The notes beneath the pieces are model-generated. The model saw nothing but the letters and a program-made list of their open reading frames with translations. It was not told where the DNA came from and did no database searches. From positions 25,019,447-25,083,446 of the forward strand of contig NC_092698.1 in the NCBI RefSeq assembly GCF_964275005.1: a stretch of DNA of 64,000 nucleotides, written 5' to 3'. The position numbers were made by a program, and so were the translations under genes. Shown in pieces: positions 37,801-48,976 of the stretch. Numbering within the stretch: the stretch's first letter is position 1; the number at the start of each line of letters is the position of its first letter. The DNA is from Diadema setosum (Eukaryota; Echinodermata; Echinoidea; Diadematoida; Diadematidae).

Positions 37801-38847
37801 ATGGATGGACTGATTTTTGTGGAGAGGGGAGTTTTCTCAAAGCCCCACCTACAGTTGTAGTGGGATGACAAATGCTCATTATGCAATCACTGACTTGCAG
37901 ATAACTTCTATGAAATAATGATGTTTTCAGTGAAAAATAAGGAAATCCAGATGTTGGTTTATGGAATATTTGGAGCTTGAAATGCACTATAAATCAAAAT
38001 TCTATTTAACATTGTGTGCCTTTGATTACTTGCCAATATAGTTTATACATGTGTACAACCGTAATGAGCAAATTATGCTAAGCCTATAAAAGGAGATAAC
38101 CTAGTTTTGGTGTTGTAGCTGTTATGCATTGTCTCATTTTCCTTGCTGTGATTTTGATCAATCTGATCGACTTCAAATATGAAAGTTTTGTTTAGTCCTT
38201 CCATTGGGCTGCAAAACTTGAGCAATTTCAGTTTGTTGCACATAAGAATGCTCTCTCAGCACTTGTTGCTGCTATTTTTTTTTGTGTTGCTATTAAATGT
38301 GTTCATGCAAAGTAAGAATAAAGAGGCGATTGTTTATTATCTTGTATGGTGTTTAAAAGTATGACCTCCCTTAGTCCCCCCACAGTCTGTCTCGGCGGAG
38401 GCAGTAATGACAGTTTTGCTGTGTTAGTTCTGAAAAACAAACAAACCGGAAACTTCCACAAAACTGGAGTGGGAAACAAAAACATTAACATTGACCATGA
38501 CACGTATATTTTGTAGTAGGTAGATGTACATGCAGGTTCGTGCAGCACTATACAACGTTGGATGAATGTATTGCAGCTAAATCTCTCCAGTTTGTAAATA
38601 GAGAGTATGCAGCAAAACTCCTTTCAATAGCCTAGTCTGGATTAGGAAATGATGAATTCCTTTGAATGTAGTCACCAGAAGGAGTCAAATGTAAATGTTG
38701 GTTGACGTTGGAGATGTTCACATATCTGTGTGTGTGTAGATACGAAACATACTTTTTTTCACATAAATTCGTAATCCCAATTCCTATATAAGGTTGGCAG
38801 TGTCAATAGCATGTTGCTATTACTTTGATTTTAGAATATCTTTTGTT

Positions 38848-39093
38848 ATACTGTATACGCCAAATATTTCGTGGGGTTTTTATTTTCGCGAATTTCTCGA
38901 GTCAGGTGCAATTTGCAAAATTAATGTCACACAAAAATATGGACTCTTAATCAGTATATATGAATGTGACAGAACACCTATACTTTTCTCTGTTCAGTAC
39001 AGACACGTTCACGAATTTAACCACTTGTGAAATCATCAGGATGTCACAATTCGTGAAAATTTGGACTTGCTAAATATATGGCGTATACAGTAT
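38848..39093. mobile_element. MITE with ATACTGTATACGCC inverted ends
   Basis: Left ATACTGTATACGCCAAATAT and right AAATATATGGCGTATACAGT+AT are inverted repeats 245 bases apart. The inside contains TTTTCGCGAATTTC and its inverse-like AATTCGTGAAAATT. Non-coding. Confidence 0.8.
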
Positions 39094-39387
39094 GTTGTGG
39101 AAAATTTTGCTGTTTAAAAAATTTCATGGAAAGATTTGCTGTAGAAATTACAAGTGAAAAAATAAGATCCCTTTTTGTCAAATACTTTCTTAATTTGTTC
39201 TGCAAAGCTCCATCTGTTTGCTTCTGAATCTACAGTACGTAATCAATGAAAGGTTTATATCTTTTATCACTTTATTTCAAGGTAACTGAAAGAAATTCAG
39301 GTAACAATTCATGTAATGAAACTGGAGTAGTTACTGGCAATGACTATCACAACTCCACTGCAGCTGCAGTCAGGGTGCTCTGATAAA

Positions 39388-39560
39388 GTATGGAGATGCA
39401 GTGGTCTAGTGGTTTGCATGATAGCATTCAATCTGGAAACCCAAGGTTCAAGCCTTGCTCATACACTTTGGTCCTTGAGCATGGCCATCTATCAACAATG
39501 CTTTTTCTTGGCAAGCACGGTCCCTTTTTTTTCTCCTTTTTTTTTTATTGCTTTCTTGAC
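39388..39560 (+). mobile_element. tRNA-derived SINE
   Basis: A pol III A-box-like TGGTCTAGTGG (39402-39412) and B-box-like GGTTCAAGCC (39445-39454) lie 33 bases apart as in a tRNA, within GATGCAGTGGTCTAGTGGTT...CTTGCTCATAC. A non-tRNA body and a T-rich tail follow. The acceptor stem does not pair well, so it is not a functional tRNA. Confidence 0.7.
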
Positions 39561-40596
39561 ATAAATTTGAAAGGTACATGTATGTATGTCATCAACCTTT
39601 AAAACAGCAATATGAGAATGAAGGTGTTTGTTTATTTACAGAATCAAGCATACCACTGAATGAATGGTGTGCATTGTGTGTGCATCAGATTATACATTCT
39701 AAACCCCTGTAATGCTTTAAATCTATTTCATAGTCCCAGCCTGTTTTTTTTGCTGTCTTGTGATCCACAGGTCGTTCAATTCTGAAAAAGAGTAGAGAAC
39801 AGGCTTAAGTATGAGGCCAGAATTATTTTTATGATGCCAATATTGTGTGTGTGTGTTTTCTGTGTAGTTTGAGTTTTGTGTAGCTTTTAGCTCATGGTCA
39901 TCCTAATGACTATCTTGCAGTGATGACTGCCTAATTTCCTGAAGATGCGCTGCTGTGCTTAAAGCCTAGGCAATAAAATAGTCCTGTGTGTGTATCTGAA
40001 AAACACTCCTGTAGTAGAAGGGTCTGCAACGGCTAGACTATGCTCTGTAGATTTGAGAGTGATGGTTAACAATGATGTTTGAAATCAATTCAGAACCTCT
40101 GCAAATGTACATTGTACAGTTTGTTTGTTCTCTGAAGAGTTTCAATGCAGAAATCAAATTGCCTTCCATCAACTTTCTTTATTTTTTTCTTCTATCACTC
40201 TCTATCTCTTCTCTTTCTCATTTCAGCAAACAGAGATTTCAATCAGGATAGCATAAAGCTCGAGAGTCTGTTTTGTTGTTTTTGTCCCCCTCAAGATAAT
40301 CATGCACAACTTGCATGCATGCAGAATGTTAATTCAAATGATCCCGATTCAGGATACAGTGTGTAGTTGTATGTGGAGCAGCTATGGAAGTACGAGTAAT
40401 GCATGTGGCGTGAAACAGTCATGAAATGTTCCCTCTTACTGAATATACTCTCAGGAGGGAACATCGAGAAATATATGCCTACGGTGTGAACCTCTCTGCA
40501 CTTCCCTTTTTGTTTGTTTCTTTCTTGCTCGTAGGTGTAGAAATATGTGTATCCAAATAATCTTTTGATAAAGGATTGTGGCATATTATTACTGTG

Positions 40597-40797
40597 CAGT
40601 GCACTCCTGTTATAACTACAGACCATCAATTTTCTTTTGTTGTATAAAAAAGAAATTTCATAATACAATTTGTAACTGAAAAGTAAAGTGCATATTCAAA
40701 GATAATCAATATAGATGATAATTTTGGGACCTGAATTTTTATTTTGTTGTAATGAGAAATTCGTTATAACTATGTTCGTTACAATGGGAGTGCACTG
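40597..40797. mobile_element. MITE with CAGTGCACTCC inverted ends
   Basis: CAGTGCACTCCTGTTATAAC at the left is inverted as GTTACAATGGGAGTGCACTG at the right. A truncated copy lies at about 57594-57690. Confidence 0.8.
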
Positions 40798-40935
40798 GAC
40801 TCTGTTTTCACTATCATGTATGTATACTTGATTGAAAGAAATAGAGATCAGGTGTGATTACTTGTTTAGACCAGACACTGCTGTCCATGTGTGGTTTGTT
40901 GTCATACAGGATGCACTCATTCACAATGGCTCTGT

Positions 40936-40961
40936 GTGTGTGTGTGTTTGTGTGTGCATGC

Positions 40962-40990
<29 letters not shown>
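40936..40990. repeat. (TG)n microsatellite
   Basis: Interrupted TG repeat; the (CA)n on the opposite strand gives a spurious His/Thr open frame. Confidence 0.9.
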
Positions 40991-40994
<4 letters not shown>

Positions 40995-41094
40995 TGAAAG
41001 AGAGAGTGAGATAGAGAGGGATAAGTACAAGAGTTTTGCATGTGGGAGAGAAAGGAAAAGAGAAAGTAGGGAAATTATTGATAATGTAAAAGTG

Positions 41095-41290
41095 GATATT
41101 TTCGCGCGACTAATTTTTCGCGCTTGGCCGGGTAAGAGGAGTTTCGTGTGTTTTTAATTCCGCGGAATCAAGACATCACGCACAGGAACATATGGCAAGC
41201 AAAAATATTCGCGTGCTGTTATTTTCGCGCTAGTTTCTGGTTGTGCGAAATGAGCAAAAATTTCAACACCGCGAAAATTTCCACGTATGT
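41095..41290. repeat. TTTTCGCG-rich repeat
   Basis: GGATATTTTCGCGCGAC at the left, AATATTCGCG and ATTTTCGCGC inside and CACCGCGAAAATTTCCACG at the right suggest a degenerate inverted-repeat element. CpG density is higher than the flanks. Confidence 0.4.
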
Positions 41291-41521
41291 GCTATGTACT
41301 ATGTACTAAGTGCATGTATTGTATATGTGTGTGTGTGTATGCATTTTCAAATGTCGTGAAACTAGGTTCATCTCGGGAGTAAAACACTTGGAAAATGTGA
41401 ATATAAACTGAGAGCACCCTTGTGTGTCGTAGGTCTTAAATCATATGAGAAAATCCTTTTATCATGAACTGTTGTTTTTTGTTTGTTTATTTTGTTTTTT
41501 TTTTGGGGGGGGGGGATAAGA

Positions 41522-41712
41522 GTGGATAGTAAGCAAATAATCAACGTTGGTGAAGGTGATGGGACAAACTATCACTTCCGAGGCGATCTGGATGTAGCTA
41601 TCTTTCCGAAGCGCAGCTGAGGAAAGATAGCATACACATTCAGATCGCCGAGGAAGTGATAGTTTGTCTCATTGCCTGAAACTAAAAGTTGATTATTTGC
41701 TTTATATTCCAC
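41522..41712. mobile_element. Foldback MITE (AGCAAATAATCAAC ends)
   Basis: GTGGATAGTAAGCAAATAAT+CAAC is inverted as GTTGATTATTTGCTTTATAT+TCCAC; inner arms GACAAACTATCACTTCC / GGAAGTGATAGTTTGTC and GCTATCTTTCC / GGAAAGATAGC pair almost perfectly. Confidence 0.85.
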
Positions 41713-41849
41713 ATCTAGGGTCCTAGAAATTCCCATTTTATTTCACATCTGAAACCGTTTTAGCTGTCTTTGGGTATCCTTAGGGCTTAGGTTACATAGT
41801 TTACTAGTACCATGGTACTTTAGACATGTGCGCGTACTTGTGACAAAAC

Positions 41850-41955
41850 AATGAATTTGCTGCGTGCACCGCGCGGCACCGAAGTGAAAGTGAGTTGCAC
41901 TGTGGACTATCAAGTGATAGTCCACAGTCCAATGCACTTTTATTTCGCGCGTACT
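41850..41955. repeat. Short palindrome
   Basis: TTGCACTGTGGACTATCA and TGATAGTCCACAGTCCAATG pair around a two-to-three-base loop at about 41909, with weaker pairing outward. Possibly a second small foldback element. Confidence 0.55.
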
Positions 41956-42099
41956 CATCTCGCATTAGGACTGTATGGACTGAAGAGATCAGCGAAACAA
42001 AAGGGACTATCAGCATAGAGTGTAACAAATTTTTCTTATCAGGTGATGTGATGGGCAAAACTACGCTTTATCACGTGATCAGCTCTTGACCTATCCTAT

Positions 42100-44992
42100 A
42101 GCAAGATTCTTAGTATGTAGAAATTATAGATAATATCCAAGCATATATTAGATTATAAACATGGGAACAAAGTGGCACATTAAGGTCCACATTCCCTCAA
42201 TGATATTGCAAGAATTGAAAAGTAAAAACCACCCATTTTTACCACTGAAGAGTACATGTACACTGTTTCAGAGATTTTCACAAGTTTTGATTTGCAGCTA
42301 AGCTGGAGCAAATTCGTACCTGCGACATCTACTTCCATATTCGAGCAAGCTAAAACATCAGCGTTGAAAACAATGGGGTATTTCAGTACCAGGTAAAAAT
42401 CAATATTTCCCCTCAGCAATTCAGTTGCTTATCTCGGCAGCCATGATGGGTAGTTCTTACGATGAATCTGATGATATATCTGTCTCCACTTCACAGCCCT
42501 TGTCAGAAGATGGGCGTGAAGTGATGATGCAGTGATAAGAGACTGACAGTGAAAAATACAACTGGGAGAGAAAAATTTAAATGTTCCTGATCACTGATCA
42601 TACCATTTCACATGGTCTTTAATCATAGAAGCACATCATGTCAGAAAATAATTGTTTACACTTGGATGCACTGTTTGCAGTGACATCGTAAGAATATAAA
42701 AACCAAACAATCATATAATTCTTTATAGTGAATGCAGTACGTTCTCCTCTACTGTATGCACATGTCCATATAACAAAATAAAATGATAGCAATAAAAAAA
42801 TATAATAGCTGGCTAGTCTACTTGATATCAGAAGTAATAAAAAAAAAATATTCTATGAAACTACAGTAGTACTTTTTCATCATCACAAACTTTATCTCTT
42901 TATCTACAAATATACACTGGCATCACAGGAAACATAAAGTGCTGACATTTTTTGCAGAGAATAGTAATTGACGTTACATTTTCTCTTTATACGTACATTA
43001 ATCATAACATACCGAACACTCTGGTTCATCAGAATGCAGTCCTTGGCTAGTGTCTCTTCAAGATATCTATATAGTGCATGCTTGATTGTCTTATCGGAAG
43101 ACAACGGTTGAGTTCAAAATTTGATTTCATTTGGCTTTCGTGCATCATACTGTTAGAAAGAAACAACCATCTAATGTTCAGCCTAGCAGATGACTGATTT
43201 TGTATTAGTCTCAGCCATAGCTACCATTAAAGCACACTAATAAAAGTGACGAGCTATAGTGTGACAAGCATATGGACACAAAATCTCCATAACTGTTAAC
43301 TTGGATTTCAATTGCTCCGCTCAAAAATTAATCATTGATAAACCTTGATCTTTTTTCAACTTCAGATTGCAACAATTGACAATTCACAGATGTTCTTGAA
43401 AATATGTTTACTATCTAGTTCAGATTATGAAATGTAAACCTTTACACATGTGATAACAACAAGACCAAACTTGTCTTTTTTCCTCATGAGAATGGAGACC
43501 TAATGATAACTTTTCTGATCTGAAACATAGATTTTTCAACTTAATCTGATCAGAGCATACTATTCAACTAAACACAAAAACTGTCTGAAATTTATCTGCA
43601 ATCAATGAACTGTCATGAAGAAAACAAGCAGATATTAGACAGTTTAACCTAATTCTGAAAAAAAAAAATGGTAAAGACCACTATCTCAATATTTCTTTCA
43701 TTGTACTCGTTTGCCTTGCTTTCATACTCATATAAACACAATATAGTATCTCATGTCAACACAATTTGAAATGTACCAATATCCTGGAAATCAAGTTTGT
43801 GTACATATAGAATACACATCACACAAAAACCCAGCCATAATTTACTGGTGACAGCCCCTGAAATTATGCATATTTTGATATATCAGATCATACCTCTATA
43901 ACAATGCTTGTGCTCTGCGTGTTTATGTTCTACTCAGTAAGCGCCGGCACTGATGTGTGTGCATTCTAGCTATACGTATATATGTATGTTGGTCCGAATA
44001 ATATTGAGATTCCATGTCAATCTGTTAGCTGATTGTATGCTCTCACTGCATATTAGTATCATTCAAGATTTGTTTGGAAAAATTATTGATAGCGCAATCA
44101 TTCAATTGAAAAAATCTTGTGATCGACTAGTATAAATTCAAGTCACGTTTGTTTTTGTATACTCCGTAAAATTTCCATTTGACAAAGAATTCTAATATTT
44201 TGCAGAGGGTATGTCTCAAGTATATTCTACACATATAGCAAACATAATACTCAGGGTATTGGCACACTTTAAAATGACATTAATCAAACATTTGAGGAGC
44301 CACAGAAAACGATAAATCTTAGAAATATCTAAAAATATGTATAGAATCTGCATATATCATCCTGTTCTTTTATAGTGATCAATGGGTAGATATATCTACC
44401 AGTCTTTGTGGATATGAATAATTCATAATTTTCATAATTATGTACACTGGGCGGCGGCATGGAAAGACTTTAAAAAGGCATATACATTGTATCTTTATTC
44501 AATATCAAAAAGAAGCTACAAAATGTACATATGGCTGCAAACAAGGATAATGCATATATAGATATTGACCGCACTCGAGGCACTTGAGAATGGTACGGTT
44601 AAATAAAATGGTTCCTGTCTTGATAGGTTTTGCCTGAATTAATTCACTGTGTACAGAAAAGGCTCTGCATTTTCTTCTCACGTGTAATTAAAATAGATTA
44701 TCCTCTCTAGGTGAGGAAAGCTGTTAGTTTACCGAAATCATATGTCAAGATTATTTCAATACCTGTGCAAACTAAAAGCAGAACACAGATCTCTAGTTTA
44801 CCATCAGGATCAGAATTGGATTTTTTTTTTTTTATATATAGCCCATCGGCCTACAGGAGCCTGCAAGGCCCAGTATGAAGTCTGTGCGAATTTGAGGTTC
44901 TCACAGATGATGGGCTATGGGCTTTCATAAGAGTATAAAAATGGCACCATTCATGTCCATCAAATATGACAAAAATCATATTTTTTTTTTTA
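42100..44992. other. Intergenic or 3' UTR sequence, no gene seen
   Basis: Plain AT-rich DNA. It lies downstream of the minus-strand SH3-gene stop, so part of it could be that gene's 3' UTR. No coding frame or strong repeat found. Confidence 0.45.
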
Positions 44993-45236
44993 CAGGGCTC
45001 GACACTAACTTTTAACTCTTCTGGCCTGTTCACGCTACTGGAATCTTTGAATTTGAAATTTTGGTGTGCGAAACAGAAATGTATTGGACTGAAATAAAAA
45101 GAAAACAGAACAATTCATTTAGAAGTATAGATGATCAATAGGACTGCAAAAGATAACATTTATGATAATATGGTGGCCCAATAGCAGTTTTTTAGTGGCC
45201 CCAGTGGCCCCAGGCCACAGCTATTGTCAAGCCCTG
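44993..45236. mobile_element. hAT-like MITE with CAGGGCT ends
   Basis: CAGGGCTCGACACTAACTTT at the left and TATTGTCAAGCCCTG at the right share the inverted end CAGGGCTYGACA. Ends of the CAGGG...CCCTG type are common in hAT elements. No 8-base target duplication is evident, and no transposase is present. Confidence 0.65.
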
Positions 45237-45591
45237 ATATACATAATATACTATACAAATATTTGATCAGAATATACACACCACGCAACATATGTACTGT
45301 GTCTCATTCTTCTATAGAAGAGAAAATCTCTGCAAGAGTATTACAGTATATAACAAAACAATAGATAATAATGATCATAGTATTAAAGAGTCCAACATAT
45401 TGCAGCTGCAGAAAAATCAGTAGAGCAGCAGTAGCATCACAGAGTAGTATATTCCCTAATGTGGGCTTTGCATAATTGATATGGTAACGATGCTAAACAT
45501 ATGTTCACCATGTTCGTGGGTTTGGGGAGACAACATGTTTGATGGAAAGGCCTGCTTGGCACACACAGTGTGCATACCAACATCACAGTTG

Positions 45592-46093
45592 TTACCTGCG
45601 CCAAGGGAGGAGGTTATGTTTTCTTTATCGTTGGTTTGTTCGTTAGTTCGTTAGTTAGTTAGTTCGTTTGTCCGTGTGCAAAATAACTCAAAAAGTAGTG
45701 AACGGATTGGGATGAAACTTGCAGGAAAGGTTGAGAATGACACAAGTAACAAACGATTAACTTTTGGTAGTGATCCGAGAATTTTGGGAGAATCTATGAA
45801 GGATTTTTTATATTTTGGGAGGTAGGGTCAATGAACTTGGGAGTTCAGGCTGCGTGTATTTGAGATTTGCAAGCACGCACTAAAGTGCGTGTCCTGGTTT
45901 CTGCTGGGGCGAGGCGCACCGTGCAGCTTAGGGTTTATGACGTAACAAAGGCTTCTATATTGGGAAATCTGGTGACTAGTACTAGTAGTACGTATGGGTG
46001 GAAATCACTGATATCTCTATGGAAGAACAAGATCAGTCGTGGAAATGAGCTGCATGCTTGGCGGAGGTCTGCGCTCTCAGAGTGCTTTTCTAG
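45592..46093 (+). mobile_element. Pearl-like family C element
   Basis: Left end TTACCTGCGCCAAGGGAGGA+GGTTATG, then a GTTCGTTAGTTAGTTAGTTC microsatellite, a body with CAAAATAACTCAAAAAGTAG and GATGAAACTTGCAGG, and a right end TTGGCGGAGGTCTGCGCTCT...AGAGTGCTTTTCTAGTT with hairpin and CTAG at 46090-46093. Same layout as families A and B. Confidence 0.8.
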
Positions 46094-48811
46094 TTGTATT
46101 CTGTCGCTAGAAGTTGTCTCCTGCAAAATGTCAAACACTACAATGCACTATATTTATGGGACAGGCTGCTGAGAACAAGACATACACATGTACTTCATAC
46201 CTGGTGATTGCTGTTATGAAAACCAGTTTGACTCATCATGCTGTTCCCAATCTAAATCACACACTTTTGATTTTACTTTTCTATGTCTGTGAATGAATCA
46301 CTATCATATGGATACTTGGACCAAACATGTGGCTTCAAAATTAAACAAAATGAAAGAAAAGAATTTATTTCTGCAGTCAACAATGTGCAGACACAAGAAG
46401 ACTTCATTCTCCCCATTCCTTTGTATTTGTGTGTGTAGGGGGAATGGCTAACATTTGAGCATCACTCATTTCTTAATGGTATAAAAGCTACAGCCATATC
46501 TAACTATCTTAGATTTTATTCACATTTATAAAGAAGATAGGGCACAAGAAGTCTGTTGTTGTAAACTGTCAATGGGCTGTCATTTAGAAGCTTTTGGAAA
46601 GCATGTGGTAATCTTTGATAACAGTTTAGATTTATGATACCACTTAATATCAATTCAGAAATGATGACACAATACAAATAAGATAACAGAAAATTATCAA
46701 AAGTCCATAATTATGACATTAACAACTTCCTTGACAACAACTCTCAGTGGAATGAATACAGAAGATGATCCTATCAAAAATGACAAATTAATGTCAGAGA
46801 TATTAGCTTTTCTTTTACTCATCAAACTATACTTAGTAGCCCTCACTTGCCAGCTCTTCCAATAGCCACTAACACAATTAAAAAATTCATAGAAATTACA
46901 GTTCATATTAAAATGCCACTCAAACTGGTATTTACTAAAAGTTGCATAAGGTCATTATTGCATTGCATTTTTACACGGGAGATGTTCAATAAACTTATTT
47001 CTGACATATACAAAGTAAAAAAAAAAAAAAAAAGGTGACGGCTCAATAATGTTTGAGCAAATACTACCAAATGATTTTGCCAAATTTGCAACTATATAAA
47101 GGTACTGCACAAACTGTTCTGTATGACTGAAATGTTTTAAGCAGTTTTTATGGTATATATTGTCGCCAATTTCGATTTCCTAAAAATAATGGCTCATATT
47201 CTTTTCTGCAAAGTAAACTCTATACCTCAGCAGCACATAAATCAACACCACTAAAAAACAGGGAAAGTACACTGCATCCTCGCATAGTAATACTACACTT
47301 ACTAACATTAAAGATGACTGTAGCTCCAATGACATTCTTCAGTTTGTGCTTCAGATATTTACCTAAATTGTTGTTGTTACAAATGTTTATCATTTTTATT
47401 AAAATTAATCCAGTATTAAAATCAATCCAGTAGAAAGTAAAAGATACTTCATTCCACTCTGTCATTCAGGGCTATTCTGCATTTAAGTTGAGATCAGACA
47501 TTGAAATACATTGAAAGTCTCTGAATACTCAATTCTGATTGGCTGATACCTGCCTGACTAATTTTGGGTTTTCTGACTTACGTTTGATTGCATCTTTTTA
47601 TGCAACAGGGCCCAGAAGATGGGTCCGTGCAATGTCAAAGGTCATTGCCAGCAGATGATTTACTGATGGTAAACTTGCCAAAACTACCACTGTTTGTGCA
47701 AACTTTGCTGGAGTGTTCCCCCATCAGATAATAGGTGGAATGAACAGTATGCTTCTTACAAAGGAGGGGAACAGCTGGGATTTGTTCAAATCATCAAACA
47801 TTTATCTTGTCTCTGAAACCTTGATGAAGTCAAGTCTACTTGTTTCACGTCTGGCACTTAGATGGCACATCAATACAAACAAAATAATGTTAAGATGTTA
47901 TTATATAAAGGATGGGCCCACAGAAAAAGAAATGCAAAGTATAACTGAACAAAAACTGAAGAATTCTGTAGCAAAGGTATGTGTTGTAATAAAGGTGAAT
48001 CATACATTTATGACAAACATGAATTCCACAATGATACAGCTCAAACCTCTGGTTTTTTTTTTTCATTGCATTCCATATCTCCAAGAATGATTTCTGTGTA
48101 CTTTCCTGTTTTGTTGCACTTTTGTGGACAAGTTTTTTCTTAGTGGGTGACGATAAGCTAAAACATTCCTCTAAATTTCATGGCATAAACATAGAATTTC
48201 TTCCCATCGCTTGAACACACAATTTGGAAAAAAAAGAAGAAACCAACAACATAAAATACTGAATGAAATGTGACATTTAAAACTCTTGTCACTATTTCAC
48301 AAAGTCACACAAATACTCATTTGAAAGCCTTCTTGTCAAAAAAAAAAAACCCTGTATCAAACAGTATGCAAGTAAAGGCTACTGTCCCCCTCAAAAAAAA
48401 AAGTAAATATATAGCAGATCACATTTTTCAATACAAAACTAATGTGATACATCCTATACAGTCAATCACCAATATCAGAGTCTCATAACACAAGACCTAT
48501 CAATCAAATTGCAAACTGAGTATGAAAGAGCAATTATTGCTTGCCATTTTAAATTGACTTTAATATCAAAATTGAATTTAAGGAACTGCAGCTGATTGCC
48601 ATGTGTGTTGTCGCAGGGGTCCAGATTCGACTTGTAATATCCAGCAGTTGGATGGAGCTTTCCAACCAACTCCTGCAGTGCACAAATTATCTATGAGCAC
48701 TTTAAGAAGTTGATAGTGGAGATGGGGAGGATGGGGGGGGGGGGGGGATGGGGGAAATTGGACAAGTGCGAAAGACGAGGGAGTGGGGTTGGGGCTGAGA
48801 ATGGAGGGAGC
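46094..48811 (-). other. Probable 3' UTR and downstream sequence of the SH3-domain gene
   Basis: Sequence immediately downstream (minus strand) of the stop at 48812. It is AT-rich, has several TTTATT (AATAAA on the minus strand) hexamers and no coding frame. A run of about 15 G lies at 48734. Confidence 0.45.
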
Positions 48812-48976
48812 TCAAATTGAAGTTATTTCCGTCGAGTCATTCACTGTGAGAACCTCTATGAACTGTGTGGGGATGACCCCGCGGCGACCCTCATGCTCAG
48901 CCGTCCACCAGTCCATGGAGTCCATATTAAGAATCTTCAGGATTTGACCAGTGGAAAGACTTAGCTCGGAGGGTCC
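48812..48976 (-). CDS. SH3 protein, last coding exon
   Basis: Minus-strand acceptor CTACCTTTCAG before 48976; the frame runs 54 codons to TGA at 48814-48812. It encodes GPSELSLSTGQILKILNMDS, MDWWTAEHEGRRGVIPTQFI and EVLTVNDSTEITSI, i.e. the remainder of the SH3 domain plus an 11-residue tail. All expected SH3 strands are present. Confidence 0.92.
   Translation of the reverse strand, partial: GPSELSLSTGQILKILNMDSMDWWTAEHEGRRGVIPTQFIEVLTVNDSTEITSI

Larger units (their letters stand above)
33663..38847. other. SECISBP2L 3' UTR and downstream sequence, no gene seen
   Basis: The sequence directly after the stop is single-copy-looking AT-rich DNA with several AATAAA hexamers. No open frame with plausible coding character or splice sites was found. 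A truncated pearl-like left end sits at 34825-34890; otherwise no strong repeat is visible. Confidence 0.5.

Noticed and set aside
39390..39465. Functional tRNA gene
   Set aside because: A and B boxes are present, but the acceptor and anticodon stems do not pair properly and a T-rich tail follows, so a SINE is the better call.
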